Part shown: positions 1 through 9,096 of the stretch, piece after piece
Numbering within the stretch: position 1 is the first letter of the stretch
Layout: each line of letters opens with the position of its first letter
Source of the DNA: UBA11574 sp964591175
Lineage (GTDB): Bacteria; Desulfobacterota; Desulfobacteria; Desulfobacterales; UBA11574
Direction: 5' to 3'
Length of the DNA: 64,000 nucleotides
NCBI GenBank assembly: GCA_964591175.1
Contig: CAZQAF010000009.1
Location: 1-64,000, forward strand
Made by a program: the position numbers and the translations under genes
The notes under the pieces: generated by a model
Databases searched by the model: none
What the model was told of the DNA's origin: nothing
What the model saw: the letters and a program-made list of their open reading frames with translations, nothing else

Positions 1-350
1 GTATTCATGAGTCTTTTGGTTATGGTATTGCTGAAGCAATGGCAATGGGCATAAAACCGCTTGTTCATATATTTCCAGGTTCAGAAGAACTATGGCCTCA
101 TCACTGTATTTTTAGCTCTATAGATGAAGTAATTGAAATGATTAATGAGAAGGATGATTATAACTCTCTGGAATATTATGAGTTCGTCGAACAAAGATAC
201 TCGTTGAGGTCGCAATTGGAAAAAATCGGACTAATCATGGATGGAATGCTGAATCGTATCTATGGAGAATTATCTTCTTCGACCTTGTCAAATGAAACAC
301 CAGTCCTAGCAAAGACAAACATGAGCATACTAACTTCTCTCACTGATTAA
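1..350 (+). CDS. Glycosyltransferase, C-terminal end only (GT4/GT-B type)
   Basis: The reading frame is open from the window edge (first full codon at 3), so the true start lies outside. The visible part begins IHESFGYGIAEAMAMGIKPL, which matches the donor-nucleotide-binding end of GT-B glycosyltransferases: the E-x7-E signature (E in HESFG and E in IAEAM) followed by the small-residue turn. The tail after about residue 75 has no recognisable domain. It ends 67 bp before another glycosyltransferase gene and just upstream of flagellin, so a role in glycosylating flagellin or surface polysaccharide is plausible but inferred from position. Family assignment is fairly safe; substrate is unknown. 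Confidence 0.75.
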   Translation, partial: IHESFGYGIAEAMAMGIKPLVHIFPGSEELWPHHCIFSSIDEVIEMINEKDDYNSLEYYEFVEQRYSLRSQLEKIGLIMDGMLNRIYGELSSSTLSNETPVLAKTNMSILTSLTD

Positions 351-417
351 CGCCGCCAGCGAAAACGTGATAGTTACCGTATACCATAATTATTAAAGTA
401 TTGCCGGGAGGCATTTT

Positions 418-3400
418 ATGAAGAGTTTTAACGCCAAGCATGAAAATAATAAAATAAAATCCGCAAAAACTAAGATCTCGGCATGTATGATCGTTAAAAA
501 TGAAGAGCAATATTTAGACAACTGTCTGAAAAGCATAAAAGATATTGCTGATGAAATTGTTATTGTTGATACCGGTTCTAATGACCGGACCGTGGAAATT
601 GCTAAAAAATATACTGATAAAATTTACTTTCATTCGTGGAAGGACAGTTTTAGTGAGGCAAGGAATCATTGCTTAGAATATGCTACCGGTGACTGGATTT
701 TCCAGATAGATGCCGACGAAGAACTGGTCCAGGAAGACATTCCTGTTCTGATGGAGGCGATTCAGGATAAAGAACTCGATGCCGTTATGGTTCAGATCGT
801 GAGCAAATTTCAGGAAGGTAAAAGAGAAGCGATTCACAGTTTTGAGCGAATTTTTCGAAATAACGCCTCTATTCATTATGAAGGGCGGGTACACAACCGG
901 CTGGTGGGTATTCAAACCGCGAAGGTCTTTCCCATACGTTTAAATCATTATGGCTATGATTTGAACAAGGCCCAGTCAAAGAAAAAATTTGATCGAACCG
1001 TGTCCTTGCTTAAACTGGATCTGCAAGAAGATCCCGACAATCCCATAACATATCATTACTTGAGCTGCTCTTTTCTCGGACGAGGAATGTGGAAGGAATC
1101 CCTCGATAACAGCCTCATGGCAATCAGATTGGCAGAGGTCAGGAAAGATCCAAATATGATTTATCTTTGGTCATATTATAATGCAGCCATGTCTTATTAC
1201 CGTTTAAATGAATTAGATATGGCCGAAGAAACCGGCTTGTCTGCATTAAAAAAATATCCGAATCACATCGACTCTCATTTCATTTTAAGCCTTGTTTATT
1301 TTGATCAAAAGCAATGGTCTCGATTAATCAAACACGGAAATGAATATATCCGGATAGTCCAACGATTCGAAGAATCTCCGGGAACGGTTGGCAATCTGGT
1401 AACCAATTCTATCAGTGAAGCGTGGAACGTGAATGTTCTTATGGGCATGGCTTATTTTGAGATGGGGCAGTCTGAGAGATCTGAAAAGGCTTTTGAGGAA
1501 GCTATTGCCTGCATGCCGGAACCATTTGTTGCGTTGAGAGCAATCGGTATCTTTTTTTATAACAAAAAGGATTCGGAAAAAGCGCTCAAGTATCTTAAAC
1601 GGGCTCAAAAAGAAAATCCAGACGATAGAACAGTTAACAACCTTATCAGTCAAATCCATGCTACAGCAATGAACCGAACAAAAAAGCCGACAATAAGCTG
1701 CTGCATGATCGTGAAAAATGAAGAGGCCTATCTTGAAAAATGCCTTGAAAGTGTCAAGGATTATGTCGATGAGATCATCATCGTAGATACCGGTTCAACA
1801 GATAAAACTGTCGAGATTGCAGGTCGTCATACGGACAAAGTCTATTTTCATCCCTGGGAGGGAAGTTTCAGCAAGGCCAGAAATCAGGCATTGTCATACG
1901 CCACGAGTGACTGGATTTTTATAATAGATGGTGACGAAGAGCTGATTGAAGGAAACGGTGAAAAATTGCGAAAAACCGTTTTTGAAGCAGATTCTGCAGA
2001 TGCATTTCTTGTCAACACGATAAGTACATACAATAATGGAAAGAAAAAAGCCAGGCATAATTCCGAAAGGCTTTTCAGAAACAACGGCGTTATCCATTAC
2101 GAAGGGATTGTCCACAACCTCGTTAAAGGCGCATCCTGTATTAACGCTTCTAAAATTGAGGTGATGCATTACGGTTATAATGTGGATGAAAAAAAAGCGT
2201 ATGAAAAATTCATCCGGACCACAGAACTTCTCAAAAAACAGATCAAAGAAAATCCGCAAGATCCGATGCCGCATCATTATCTGAGTGCTTCATACATCGC
2301 ACGGAACATGAATACAGAAGCGGCAGACGAGTCGGTGTTGGCCATTGATCTGGCCGAGCAGCAAGCCAATGATCATCTATTATATATATGGACCCATCAT
2401 ATTGCCGCCATGGCATTTTTTTGTATGGGCGATCTTGATCGGGCCGAAGAATATTCATTGCGCGCTCTAAAAAAGTATCCGGATCATCTTGATTCGTTTT
2501 ACGCGCTGGCCATGGTTGTGGCTGAAAGGAAACAATGGGAGGATGTTGTCTCGTACGGTGATAATTACCTGAGATTGCTTAAACGCTTTGAAGACCATCC
2601 GGATCAGGCCGGATTGGTTGTCAATAACACCATGAAAGAAGGGCCCAGCATTCATTTACTCATGGGACATGCCCATCATGCAACTAAAAATTATGATCTC
2701 ATGTCAATACATTATCAATCGGCGTATGATATGGCCGAAGAAAAATGGCAAGTTTGGTGGAATGCCGGTTGTTTTCATATGGACAAATCCCAGGATTTGG
2801 ATCTTGCTCGCCGATACTTGAACGCAGCGCTCGAGGAATCTCCTGAGGAGCAAGATATCTGGTACATGTTGGCTAAATTGAACAATAAATCCGAATTGTA
2901 TCATGAAGAAAAACAATGCCTGGAAAAACTTTTAGCGCTTGGCAATCGGGATATCATGATTCTGAATCGTCTTGCAACGCTGAGACTTGAATCAGATGAA
3001 TTAGAAGGAGCGTTAAAGGTGACGGATCTCATAATAAAGCTTGATCCGTCAAACTATTCTGCCTTGTGCACCGCCGGCATCGTTTATAAACGGCAACATA
3101 TTTTGGATCGAGCCGTAGAAATGTTTACCAAAGTTTTGGATATTAATTCTCAAGATGTTGATTCATGGATTCATTTGGGTGAAATCAGTCTTCGATTGGG
3201 TCGCCTCGATGAAGCAAAGGTTTTTTTTGAGCGGGTGCTCATTATTCAACCGGGCTCGATGAAGGCGTTGCTGTTTTTATGTGAAATCGAATTAAAACAA
3301 GGCCGGATAGAAAACTTTATCGGGTGGTGTGATTCGATATTGAAAACACTTTCCCTCAATAGAAATATAGCAATAAACAGCATGGATGATTTGATTCCGA

Positions 3401-3591
3401 TAATGCTTGACATTAATTTTGAACTGAGAGAACAGCCGGAAAATATCTTTCAGGCAAGAAAGGTGCTTAGCCTTATCCCGTCTGATTTTCATTCTTTTTT
3501 TCACAACAACGCCAACATGCTGATGGAAGGGCCGAGTCCGGAAAAGAAAGAATTTATCCGTCAAGAACTTCAACAGCTGCTTAACAACTGA
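418..3591 (+). CDS. Tandem GT2 glycosyltransferase / TPR protein
   Basis: A 1057-residue protein with two copies of the same unit. Copy 1 has a family-2 glycosyltransferase start CMIVKNEE (about 23-30), VDTGS (50-54) and the metal/nucleotide-binding DADEE (98-102). Copy 2 repeats these as CMIVKNEE from about 429, VDTGS, and DGDEE (504-508). Each GT2 domain is followed by helical TPR-like repeats, and a further TPR block fills about 830-1057. No signal peptide or membrane segment is visible, so it should be cytosolic. It has a clear GGGAGG ribosome site 5 bp upstream. GT2-TPR proteins next to flagellin genes commonly glycosylate flagellin; that role here is inferred. The double GT domain within one chain is the notable feature. 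Confidence 0.85.
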   Translation: MKSFNAKHENNKIKSAKTKISACMIVKNEEQYLDNCLKSIKDIADEIVIVDTGSNDRTVEIAKKYTDKIYFHSWKDSFSEARNHCLEYATGDWIFQIDADEELVQEDIPVLMEAIQDKELDAVMVQIVSKFQEGKREAIHSFERIFRNNASIHYEGRVHNRLVGIQTAKVFPIRLNHYGYDLNKAQSKKKFDRTVSLLKLDLQEDPDNPITYHYLSCSFLGRGMWKESLDNSLMAIRLAEVRKDPNMIYLWSYYNAAMSYYRLNELDMAEETGLSALKKYPNHIDSHFILSLVYFDQKQWSRLIKHGNEYIRIVQRFEESPGTVGNLVTNSISEAWNVNVLMGMAYFEMGQSERSEKAFEEAIACMPEPFVALRAIGIFFYNKKDSEKALKYLKRAQKENPDDRTVNNLISQIHATAMNRTKKPTISCCMIVKNEEAYLEKCLESVKDYVDEIIIVDTGSTDKTVEIAGRHTDKVYFHPWEGSFSKARNQALSYATSDWIFIIDGDEELIEGNGEKLRKTVFEADSADAFLVNTISTYNNGKKKARHNSERLFRNNGVIHYEGIVHNLVKGASCINASKIEVMHYGYNVDEKKAYEKFIRTTELLKKQIKENPQDPMPHHYLSASYIARNMNTEAADESVLAIDLAEQQANDHLLYIWTHHIAAMAFFCMGDLDRAEEYSLRALKKYPDHLDSFYALAMVVAERKQWEDVVSYGDNYLRLLKRFEDHPDQAGLVVNNTMKEGPSIHLLMGHAHHATKNYDLMSIHYQSAYDMAEEKWQVWWNAGCFHMDKSQDLDLARRYLNAALEESPEEQDIWYMLAKLNNKSELYHEEKQCLEKLLALGNRDIMILNRLATLRLESDELEGALKVTDLIIKLDPSNYSALCTAGIVYKRQHILDRAVEMFTKVLDINSQDVDSWIHLGEISLRLGRLDEAKVFFERVLIIQPGSMKALLFLCEIELKQGRIENFIGWCDSILKTLSLNRNIAINSMDDLIPIMLDINFELREQPENIFQARKVLSLIPSDFHSFFHNNANMLMEGPSPEKKEFIRQELQQLLNN

Positions 3592-3690
3592 AAATTCGGC
3601 ACACAACAGTCCTTTCAAGTTGATCCATTAATCCACTATCTTAATTTGACGCGTATTATTATTTTACATTTGAACTCCCTTCTTTTGCTT

Positions 3691-3836
3691 AGAAGTGGTT
3701 TCAAAACCTTCAATCGGGTTTAAGGTCAAGACGGACTGAGGCGGTCAACCGCAGGAATATCGGGAATATTTCGAGGATTGACCGCCTCGGTCCAACACAG
3801 AGATTGAGCCCGAGGGGAGGTTTTGAAACCACTTCT
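3691..3836. repeat. Palindromic dispersed repeat A, left copy
   Basis: The element has near-perfect 20-nt ends, AGAAGTGGTTTCAAAACCT at the left and its reverse complement at the right. Internal complementary arms are visible around GGCGGTCAACC and the GGATTGACCGCC stretch. A second copy lies in opposite orientation at 58168-58363. The copies share both halves; the right one has about 50 bp extra in the middle. No ORF of its own. This looks like a non-autonomous palindromic repeat (REP/MITE-like). Confidence 0.85.
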
Positions 3837-3914
3837 ATAAGATCTCGCGGGTTTGCACGCGGGAGTTTCATAAAATCGTTACACGATTTTATTTGTCGAT
3901 TGCATAAAAAATCC

Positions 3915-3941
3915 TAAAGTAATTTTCCTGCCTGCCGATAA
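3915..3941 (+). promoter_or_regulatory. Sigma-28 (FliA) promoter of fliC
   Basis: TAAA (3915-3918), a 15-nt spacer, then GCCGATAA (3934-3941): an exact match to the enterobacterial sigma-28 consensus TAAA-N15-GCCGATAA. It lies about 155 bp upstream of the flagellin start. The matching sigma factor gene fliA is at 45764-46522. Confidence 0.9.
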
Positions 3942-3983
3942 AAGAAATCAAAGTGAAACGGGCGCCCCAAAACAAGAACCCAT

Positions 3984-3999
3984 TTGGCAAGGATGCCAA
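3984..3999 (+). promoter_or_regulatory. Candidate CsrA-binding hairpin in fliC leader
   Basis: TTGGC-AAGGAT-GCCAA forms a 5-bp perfect stem with AGGA exposed in a six-base loop, which is the preferred CsrA/RsmA target form. A second GGA sits in the fliC Shine-Dalgarno AAGGAGGA (4081-4088), about 90 nt downstream. Two sites, one covering the ribosome site, match the known CsrA control of Bacillus subtilis hag. CsrA and its antagonist FliW are encoded in this window. Confidence 0.6.
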
Positions 4000-4095
4000 G
4001 AAACACAGACGTCAGATGTCAGAGATCAGTCATCAGTAACATGTGATGAGTGACCATTGACAAATGACAAAACTTCAATCAAGGAGGATGAAACT

Positions 4096-5223
4096 ATGAG
4101 TTTAACCATTCAGAATAACATTGCGGCCATGAATGCACACCGGCAGTTGCAGATTTCGGACGCCGGATTAAGCAAATCTCTTGAAAGGCTTTCATCCGGT
4201 TACCGTATTAACCGGGCGGCGGATGATGCGGCAGGTCTGTCGATTTCAATGCAGATGAATGCGGATATCGCCAGCTATACAATGGCCAGCAGAAACGCGG
4301 CAGAAGCGACCTCTCTGCTGCAGGTGGCAGAAGGCGCAACGGATCAGATATCCAACATGCTGACAAGATTAAAAGAACTGGCCACCCAGGCAAGTTCTTC
4401 TAATGCGAGCGGCAACCTGGACAAGATCAATGCCGAAGGTAATAAACTGATCGACGAAATTGACCGTATTGCAAATGTTACGCAATATTCAGGCACAAAT
4501 CTTTTGGACGGTTCTTTTGGTGTGACCGTTTCCTCAGGCGGTACGTTAACTGCAGGTATTGGTTTTTCAGGCGCAACCGGAATGCAAGGTGGGCAAACCT
4601 ATACGGTTGCAGTCACTGCCAACGCTTCATCGGGCTATGATATTACGGTAAGCGGAACTGCTGGTGCGAATGCGGTTAGCCAAACTATAGAAGGCGTGGC
4701 AGCCCCGGGTACCGGCGAAACCAGCGAAATTGACTTTAATGCCCTTGGGCTGACTGTAACGTTCAATGAGCATTTGGATGCCTCCAGCGATGGAACCATC
4801 ATTTCAAATGGTGCTACGGCTTCTGACTTCCAGATCGGGGCTCAGAATAGTGCCGACAACCGCATTGGAATCCTTCTGGGAAATGTTAAGGGTACTGATG
4901 CTTCCGGACTCAACTTGGGCAAAGACCAGTTGCTTTCGGCGACGAATGCACAGACCTTCCTGGATACTGTTGACAGCGCCATCAGCACTTTGGCATCACG
5001 CCGAGGTGATATCGGTGCCGCCCAGAACAGACTGGGGTATGCTTCCGCTAACCTCTCAACGACCATTGAAAACGTGCAGTCCGCGGAATCGACCATCCGC
5101 GATACGGATATGGCGAGTGAAATGACGGCATTTACCAAGAACCAGATTCTGCTCCAGGCCGGTACGGCCATGCTTGCCCAGGCAAACGCAGCGCCGCAGG
5201 CACTTCTGTCGTTGTTCAAATAA
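4096..5223 (+). CDS. fliC: Flagellin
   Basis: Major filament subunit, 375 residues from the chosen start. The N-terminal D0/D1 region (SLTIQNNIAAMNAHRQL, SLERLSSGYRINRAADDAAG) and the C-terminal D1/D0 region (NRLGYASANLSTTIENVQSAESTIRDTDMA..., ending LLSLFK) are conserved. A short, Gly/Thr/Ser-rich variable part spans about 145-290. The ATG at 4096 follows AAGGAGGA with 7-nt spacing. An in-frame upstream start at 4057 lacks a ribosome site and would add 13 unlike residues, so it was rejected. It is monocistronic between a sigma-28 promoter and a strong terminator. The N-terminal half carries the region bound by FliW in other bacteria. Confidence 0.97.
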   Translation: MSLTIQNNIAAMNAHRQLQISDAGLSKSLERLSSGYRINRAADDAAGLSISMQMNADIASYTMASRNAAEATSLLQVAEGATDQISNMLTRLKELATQASSSNASGNLDKINAEGNKLIDEIDRIANVTQYSGTNLLDGSFGVTVSSGGTLTAGIGFSGATGMQGGQTYTVAVTANASSGYDITVSGTAGANAVSQTIEGVAAPGTGETSEIDFNALGLTVTFNEHLDASSDGTIISNGATASDFQIGAQNSADNRIGILLGNVKGTDASGLNLGKDQLLSATNAQTFLDTVDSAISTLASRRGDIGAAQNRLGYASANLSTTIENVQSAESTIRDTDMASEMTAFTKNQILLQAGTAMLAQANAAPQALLSLFK

Positions 5224-5276
5224 AATCGCAAAACGATTTTATATAGCGCAACTTCGTTGCTTAAAGCAGAATAAAG

Positions 5277-5314
5277 AACCCCGTTTCCGAAATTTCGGAT
5301 GCGGGGTTTTTTTT
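5277..5314 (+). terminator. Intrinsic terminator of fliC
   Basis: AACCCCG/CGGGGTT-type stem (AACCCCGTTTCCGAAA pairing with TTTCGGATGCGGGGTT) followed directly by eight T residues. A smaller hairpin AAAATCG-CAAAA-CGATTTT at 5222-5241 precedes it. Confidence 0.92.
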
Positions 5315-5373
5315 GGGCTTTTATGTGAAATGGCAAGGATTTTGCTCCCTATATGGCCGGATGTTAAAAACCT

Positions 5374-5400
5374 TAAGTTTTGGGATAAATTTTCCGATAG
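5374..5400 (+). promoter_or_regulatory. Sigma-28-like promoter of fliD
   Basis: TAAG (5374-5377), 15-nt spacer, TCCGATAG (5393-5400). Two mismatches at the edges of the -10 box and one in -35 relative to TAAA-N15-GCCGATAA, but the CCGATA core and spacing are right. It lies 65 bp upstream of fliD. Confidence 0.65.
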
Positions 5401-5464
5401 GGATATAAAGATCCGGAATTTATTTCCCGTGGATTCTTGCAATATCAGGTAAAGGAAGATTCAT

Positions 5465-8400
5465 ATGGCGATTAGCACAAATCTTGTGTCCGGCCTTTCC
5501 AGTGGTTTTGATTGGAAAACCATGGTCGATCAATTGATGCAGCTTGAGCAAAAAAAAGTGGATCTGGTGGGAGACCAACAAACCAAATACAAAAACCAGC
5601 TTACTGAATGGCAATCTTTTAATACCCAGCTTCTTTCTCTTAAAACAGCCGCCGGGGACTTAAAAGATCCCGATGATTTTTCCGTGTATACTTCCAATAT
5701 GACTTCCGACAGCAGCACCGTCGATGCTTCGGATATTCTGTCGGTGTCAACATCTTCTCTGGCCTCAAAAGGTTCTTATACGATTAATGTGTCTTCCTTG
5801 GCGACCGCACAGAAACTTTCTTCCCGACCTTTTTCAAGCGGCAGCGATGCGCTGGGGGCTTCTTATGCCGGCGATCTTTTGATCAACGGTGTTGCGGTCA
5901 GTATCAATGCGACAGACAGCCTGGCCGATGTTCGGGATAAAATTAACAATGCGAATGCCGGAACCACGGCCACAGGTGTTTCAGCAACCATTATCAGCTA
6001 CGGCGCCAATGATTACAGGTTGACGTTGACCAGCGACGCCACCGGTGAAGATGGGATGGGGCTTCAAAACGCTTCTGCATCGGATCTTGTTGAGTTGTTC
6101 GGCTGGAAAGATAAATCTTCAACACTAAAAAACAGCATCACCGGCGGGGCCCAGTCCGACAGTTTCAGCAACTCTACGCAGGATGTTAAAACCCTTTTAG
6201 GACTTTCTACGGCCCAGTCGGGAACTATCACAATCAATGGAATCGGTGTAGACATCGATTTTTCCACCGATTCCATTGAGGATATCAAAAATGCCATTAA
6301 TGCGGCATCCATCACGGGTGTTTCCGCCTCTGTGATCACGGATACAACAGGAAATACAACCACTTATAAACTTCAAATAGACGGAAGCCAGGATTTTGTG
6401 GATGCACAGAACATTCTGGATACGCTGGGTGTCATTCAAAATGGACAATCAGCGGTCCAGGGCACAACTTCAGGCAACAGCATGACCGTAAACGGAGAAT
6501 ATATTACGCCGGATAGTCTTATTACCGATATCGACGGCTATAACCAATTCACAGCCGGTGACAAAATATCTCTGGGAGGTTCTTCAATGAACCACAGCGG
6601 ACAAAGTGTCAGCCAAGATATCCTTACGATAACCACAGGCACCACGGTCCAGGATTTGCTCAATGCCATTGAGACGGCTTATGAAACGAGTGGAAATGAA
6701 GTGTCGGCGTATGTGACCTCGACCGGCAAGATAGAAGTGGATGATCTGGAGACGGGAACCAGCAGCCTGGTGGTGGACCTTCAATCCACGATCGACAATT
6801 CAAATTCATCCCTGGACTGGGGCGCCTTCACTGCGCTGGATGAAGTCCGTAAAAGGGCGTTGGTTGCCGGTGCCGATGCTTCAATTACCGTGGACGGTGT
6901 CACCAAGACAAGCTCCGACAATGCCGTGGATGATGTGATTCCGGGAGTGACATTGAATCTGGTGAAAGCAGATGCCGATACCACCATAACCCTGAACGTC
7001 GATCGGGACGTTGATGCCATCATGGAAAAAATAAGCACTTTTGTGGATGCTTATAATACGGTGAGCTCCTATATTCATCAGCAGCAGTCCTATGATACGG
7101 ATAAACAGCAGGCGGGCGGCGTCCTTTTTGGGGACGGCACCCTCTCATCCGTGAAGTCGGACCTTTCATCAACCATCGTTCAATCGATCTGGGGGGTTTC
7201 AAGCGATTACTCCATGATGGGGCTTGTCGGCATCAACCTGGATAACGACGGGCAGTTGAGTATCGACAGCGACAAACTTAAAGGGTATTTAACGACCAAT
7301 TTCAACGATGTAAAAAACCTGTTTGCGGCGAACGGTTCCGCCGATGCCGGTACACTTGATTATATATCACATAGCAGCGACACAAACTCAGGAGAATATG
7401 CGGTCCATATCACCACTGCTGCAACGCAAAGCACGTCAACCAGCGATAATGGAACGGTTGGAGCAGACGAGACGCTGACCATCACCGATGGTGATAAAAC
7501 AGCCCGGATAGATCTCACCACCGATATGACCCTAACTGATATCAAAAATGCCATAAACTCGGAAATGTCCAAGGTGTATACAGAGAAGCTGGTGGGTGAT
7601 GCCCAGCTCTATGAGGGCAGCGGAGAGGCAACCGCGCTGAGTGCCGGCACCAAATGGAACCAGGTATATGTCGGGAGTAATCCCGCCAACTTGGCAAACA
7701 GCGATGTGATTTCCTTTTCAGGGACGACACGTTCAGGAGGCGCTGTTTCAGGGTTATACACCATCAATGATACCAGCACGGATACGGTTCAAGGCCTTCT
7801 TTCCGCCATTGAATCCGCTTATGGAAATAGCGTCAGCGCTACCATCAATAGTTCCGGGCAAATTGTTCTGACAGATAAGAATACGGGTAACAGTCAACTT
7901 TCCATTACCTTTGATAATACGCAGGCCCATGATTTAAGTTTCGGCTCCTCGGTATCCACAGCCAATACCGGTGGACTGGAAGGCCGTTATGCCACGGACA
8001 TCACTGCAACAGATGACGGAAGTGGCCATTTGGTCCTCACCCATGATAACTATGGCAGCAATTACAGCTTTTCCATTTCTGAAGATGGGGCCAGCAAGCT
8101 CTGGAGCGGCGGCGACCAGACCGTCAATAACGGAGTGGACGTTGCCGGCACCATCAATGGAGAAGCGGCCACAGGTTTGGGACAGTTTCTGACGGGTGAC
8201 AGCGGTGACAACAACGTGGACGGACTGGCGGTAAAATATACCGGCACCGCTGAAAATACGGATGCGGGAAATGTTAAGCTGACGATTGGGGCCGCGGAAC
8301 TCTTTGACAGAATGTTATACAACATTACCGACTCATATGACGGCTATGTGGCGTTTAAAGAAAATTCTCTTCAAGAAAATATCGATAACTTGCAAACGAG

Positions 8401-8542
8401 AATGGATGACATGGAGGCGCGTTTGAATCAGAAGCAGCAAATTATGATCAATCAGTTTGTGGCCATGGAAACTTTCATTAGTCAGATACAGACCCAGAGC
8501 CAATGGCTTACACAACAGATAAATCAATTGTCCAGCGGATAA
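5465..8542 (+). CDS. fliD: Filament cap protein FliD (oversized)
   Basis: Caps the growing filament and helps flagellin fold at the tip; exported by the flagellar type III apparatus. The N-terminal FliD_N region (SGLSSGFDWKTMVDQLMQLE, residues 9-28) and the C-terminal hook-associated domain with a final coiled coil (SLQENIDNLQTRMDDMEARLNQK, then FVAMETFISQ) are clear. At 1025 residues it is about twice the usual 450-500. The extra length is a Ser/Thr/Asp-rich middle with flagellin hook IN-type repeats; two units read VQDLLNAIETAYE (near 395) and VQGLLSAIESAYG (near 775). The start follows AAAGGAAG. fliS comes next, as is usual. Confidence 0.95.
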   Translation: MAISTNLVSGLSSGFDWKTMVDQLMQLEQKKVDLVGDQQTKYKNQLTEWQSFNTQLLSLKTAAGDLKDPDDFSVYTSNMTSDSSTVDASDILSVSTSSLASKGSYTINVSSLATAQKLSSRPFSSGSDALGASYAGDLLINGVAVSINATDSLADVRDKINNANAGTTATGVSATIISYGANDYRLTLTSDATGEDGMGLQNASASDLVELFGWKDKSSTLKNSITGGAQSDSFSNSTQDVKTLLGLSTAQSGTITINGIGVDIDFSTDSIEDIKNAINAASITGVSASVITDTTGNTTTYKLQIDGSQDFVDAQNILDTLGVIQNGQSAVQGTTSGNSMTVNGEYITPDSLITDIDGYNQFTAGDKISLGGSSMNHSGQSVSQDILTITTGTTVQDLLNAIETAYETSGNEVSAYVTSTGKIEVDDLETGTSSLVVDLQSTIDNSNSSLDWGAFTALDEVRKRALVAGADASITVDGVTKTSSDNAVDDVIPGVTLNLVKADADTTITLNVDRDVDAIMEKISTFVDAYNTVSSYIHQQQSYDTDKQQAGGVLFGDGTLSSVKSDLSSTIVQSIWGVSSDYSMMGLVGINLDNDGQLSIDSDKLKGYLTTNFNDVKNLFAANGSADAGTLDYISHSSDTNSGEYAVHITTAATQSTSTSDNGTVGADETLTITDGDKTARIDLTTDMTLTDIKNAINSEMSKVYTEKLVGDAQLYEGSGEATALSAGTKWNQVYVGSNPANLANSDVISFSGTTRSGGAVSGLYTINDTSTDTVQGLLSAIESAYGNSVSATINSSGQIVLTDKNTGNSQLSITFDNTQAHDLSFGSSVSTANTGGLEGRYATDITATDDGSGHLVLTHDNYGSNYSFSISEDGASKLWSGGDQTVNNGVDVAGTINGEAATGLGQFLTGDSGDNNVDGLAVKYTGTAENTDAGNVKLTIGAAELFDRMLYNITDSYDGYVAFKENSLQENIDNLQTRMDDMEARLNQKQQIMINQFVAMETFISQIQTQSQWLTQQINQLSSG

Positions 8543-8635
8543 AAGCAAAATCGAGAATATAAAATTAATGTGTTTAATGAACAAATAACCATGGCGATTT
8601 TAAAGCGACGTTAAACTGAAAAGGGAGGGTTTTAA

Positions 8636-9082
8636 ATGTATTCCAATGGTATTCAGTCGTATGTAAAAACAGATATATCCACCTCGGATCCTGTGAAGCT
8701 GGTGATTATGTGTTACGAGGGGGCCATTGAGAACCTTAAACTCGCAAAAGAGAAGATAACAGAAAAAGATTATGAGAAAAAAGCAAAAGCCATCATAAAG
8801 GCCCAGGATATTATCGATGAACTGTTGTGTTCTCTCGATTTTGAAAAAGGAGGCGCTATCGCTTCCAATCTGAGCAGTCTTTATAATTACATGCTCAGAA
8901 GAATCCTCCACGGAGATGTGAATAGAGATATTAGCGCTATTGACGAGGTGATCGGGATGTTGGATGAATTGCTGTCGGCCTGGCAAAGTATTTATTTGCA
9001 AAAGGACATTCAAACGCGATCCGTTACGGATAATTTCAGTCAAAATAAAACAGCGATGAGCTCGGGATATATCAGCGTATAA
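8636..9082 (+). CDS. fliS: Flagellin export chaperone FliS
   Basis: Cytosolic chaperone that binds the flagellin C-terminus and prevents early polymerisation. The family pattern is clear: SYVKTDISTSDPVKLVIMCYEGAIENLKLA near the N-terminus, then an all-helical body with LYNYMLRRIL and a final helix ELLSAWQSIY. The length of 148 is slightly above the usual 120-140. The ATG at 8636 follows GGGAGGG. It lies 93 bp after fliD and 14 bp before a FliT-like gene, giving a fliD-fliS-fliT-like order. Confidence 0.95.
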   Translation: MYSNGIQSYVKTDISTSDPVKLVIMCYEGAIENLKLAKEKITEKDYEKKAKAIIKAQDIIDELLCSLDFEKGGAIASNLSSLYNYMLRRILHGDVNRDISAIDEVIGMLDELLSAWQSIYLQKDIQTRSVTDNFSQNKTAMSSGYISV

Positions 9083-9096
9083 CCATAGGTAATAAA

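Larger units (their letters stand above)
3592..4095 (+). other. Intergenic region before flagellin
   Basis: No gene. From left to right it holds: AT-rich sequence; a 146-bp palindromic repeat (3691-3836); a small hairpin AAAATCG-TTACA-CGATTTT near 3874; a sigma-28 promoter (3915-3941); and a flagellin leader of about 145 nt with a hairpin at 3984-3999. The stretch 4008-4074 is made of short GTCAG/GTCATC/TGACA words typical of a dispersed repeat fragment. Confidence 0.7.

Noticed and set aside
4766..5336. Long frames on both strands inside and after fliC (119 and 164 codons)
   Set aside because: They are shadows of the strongly coding flagellin frame; no ribosome sites and low-complexity composition.
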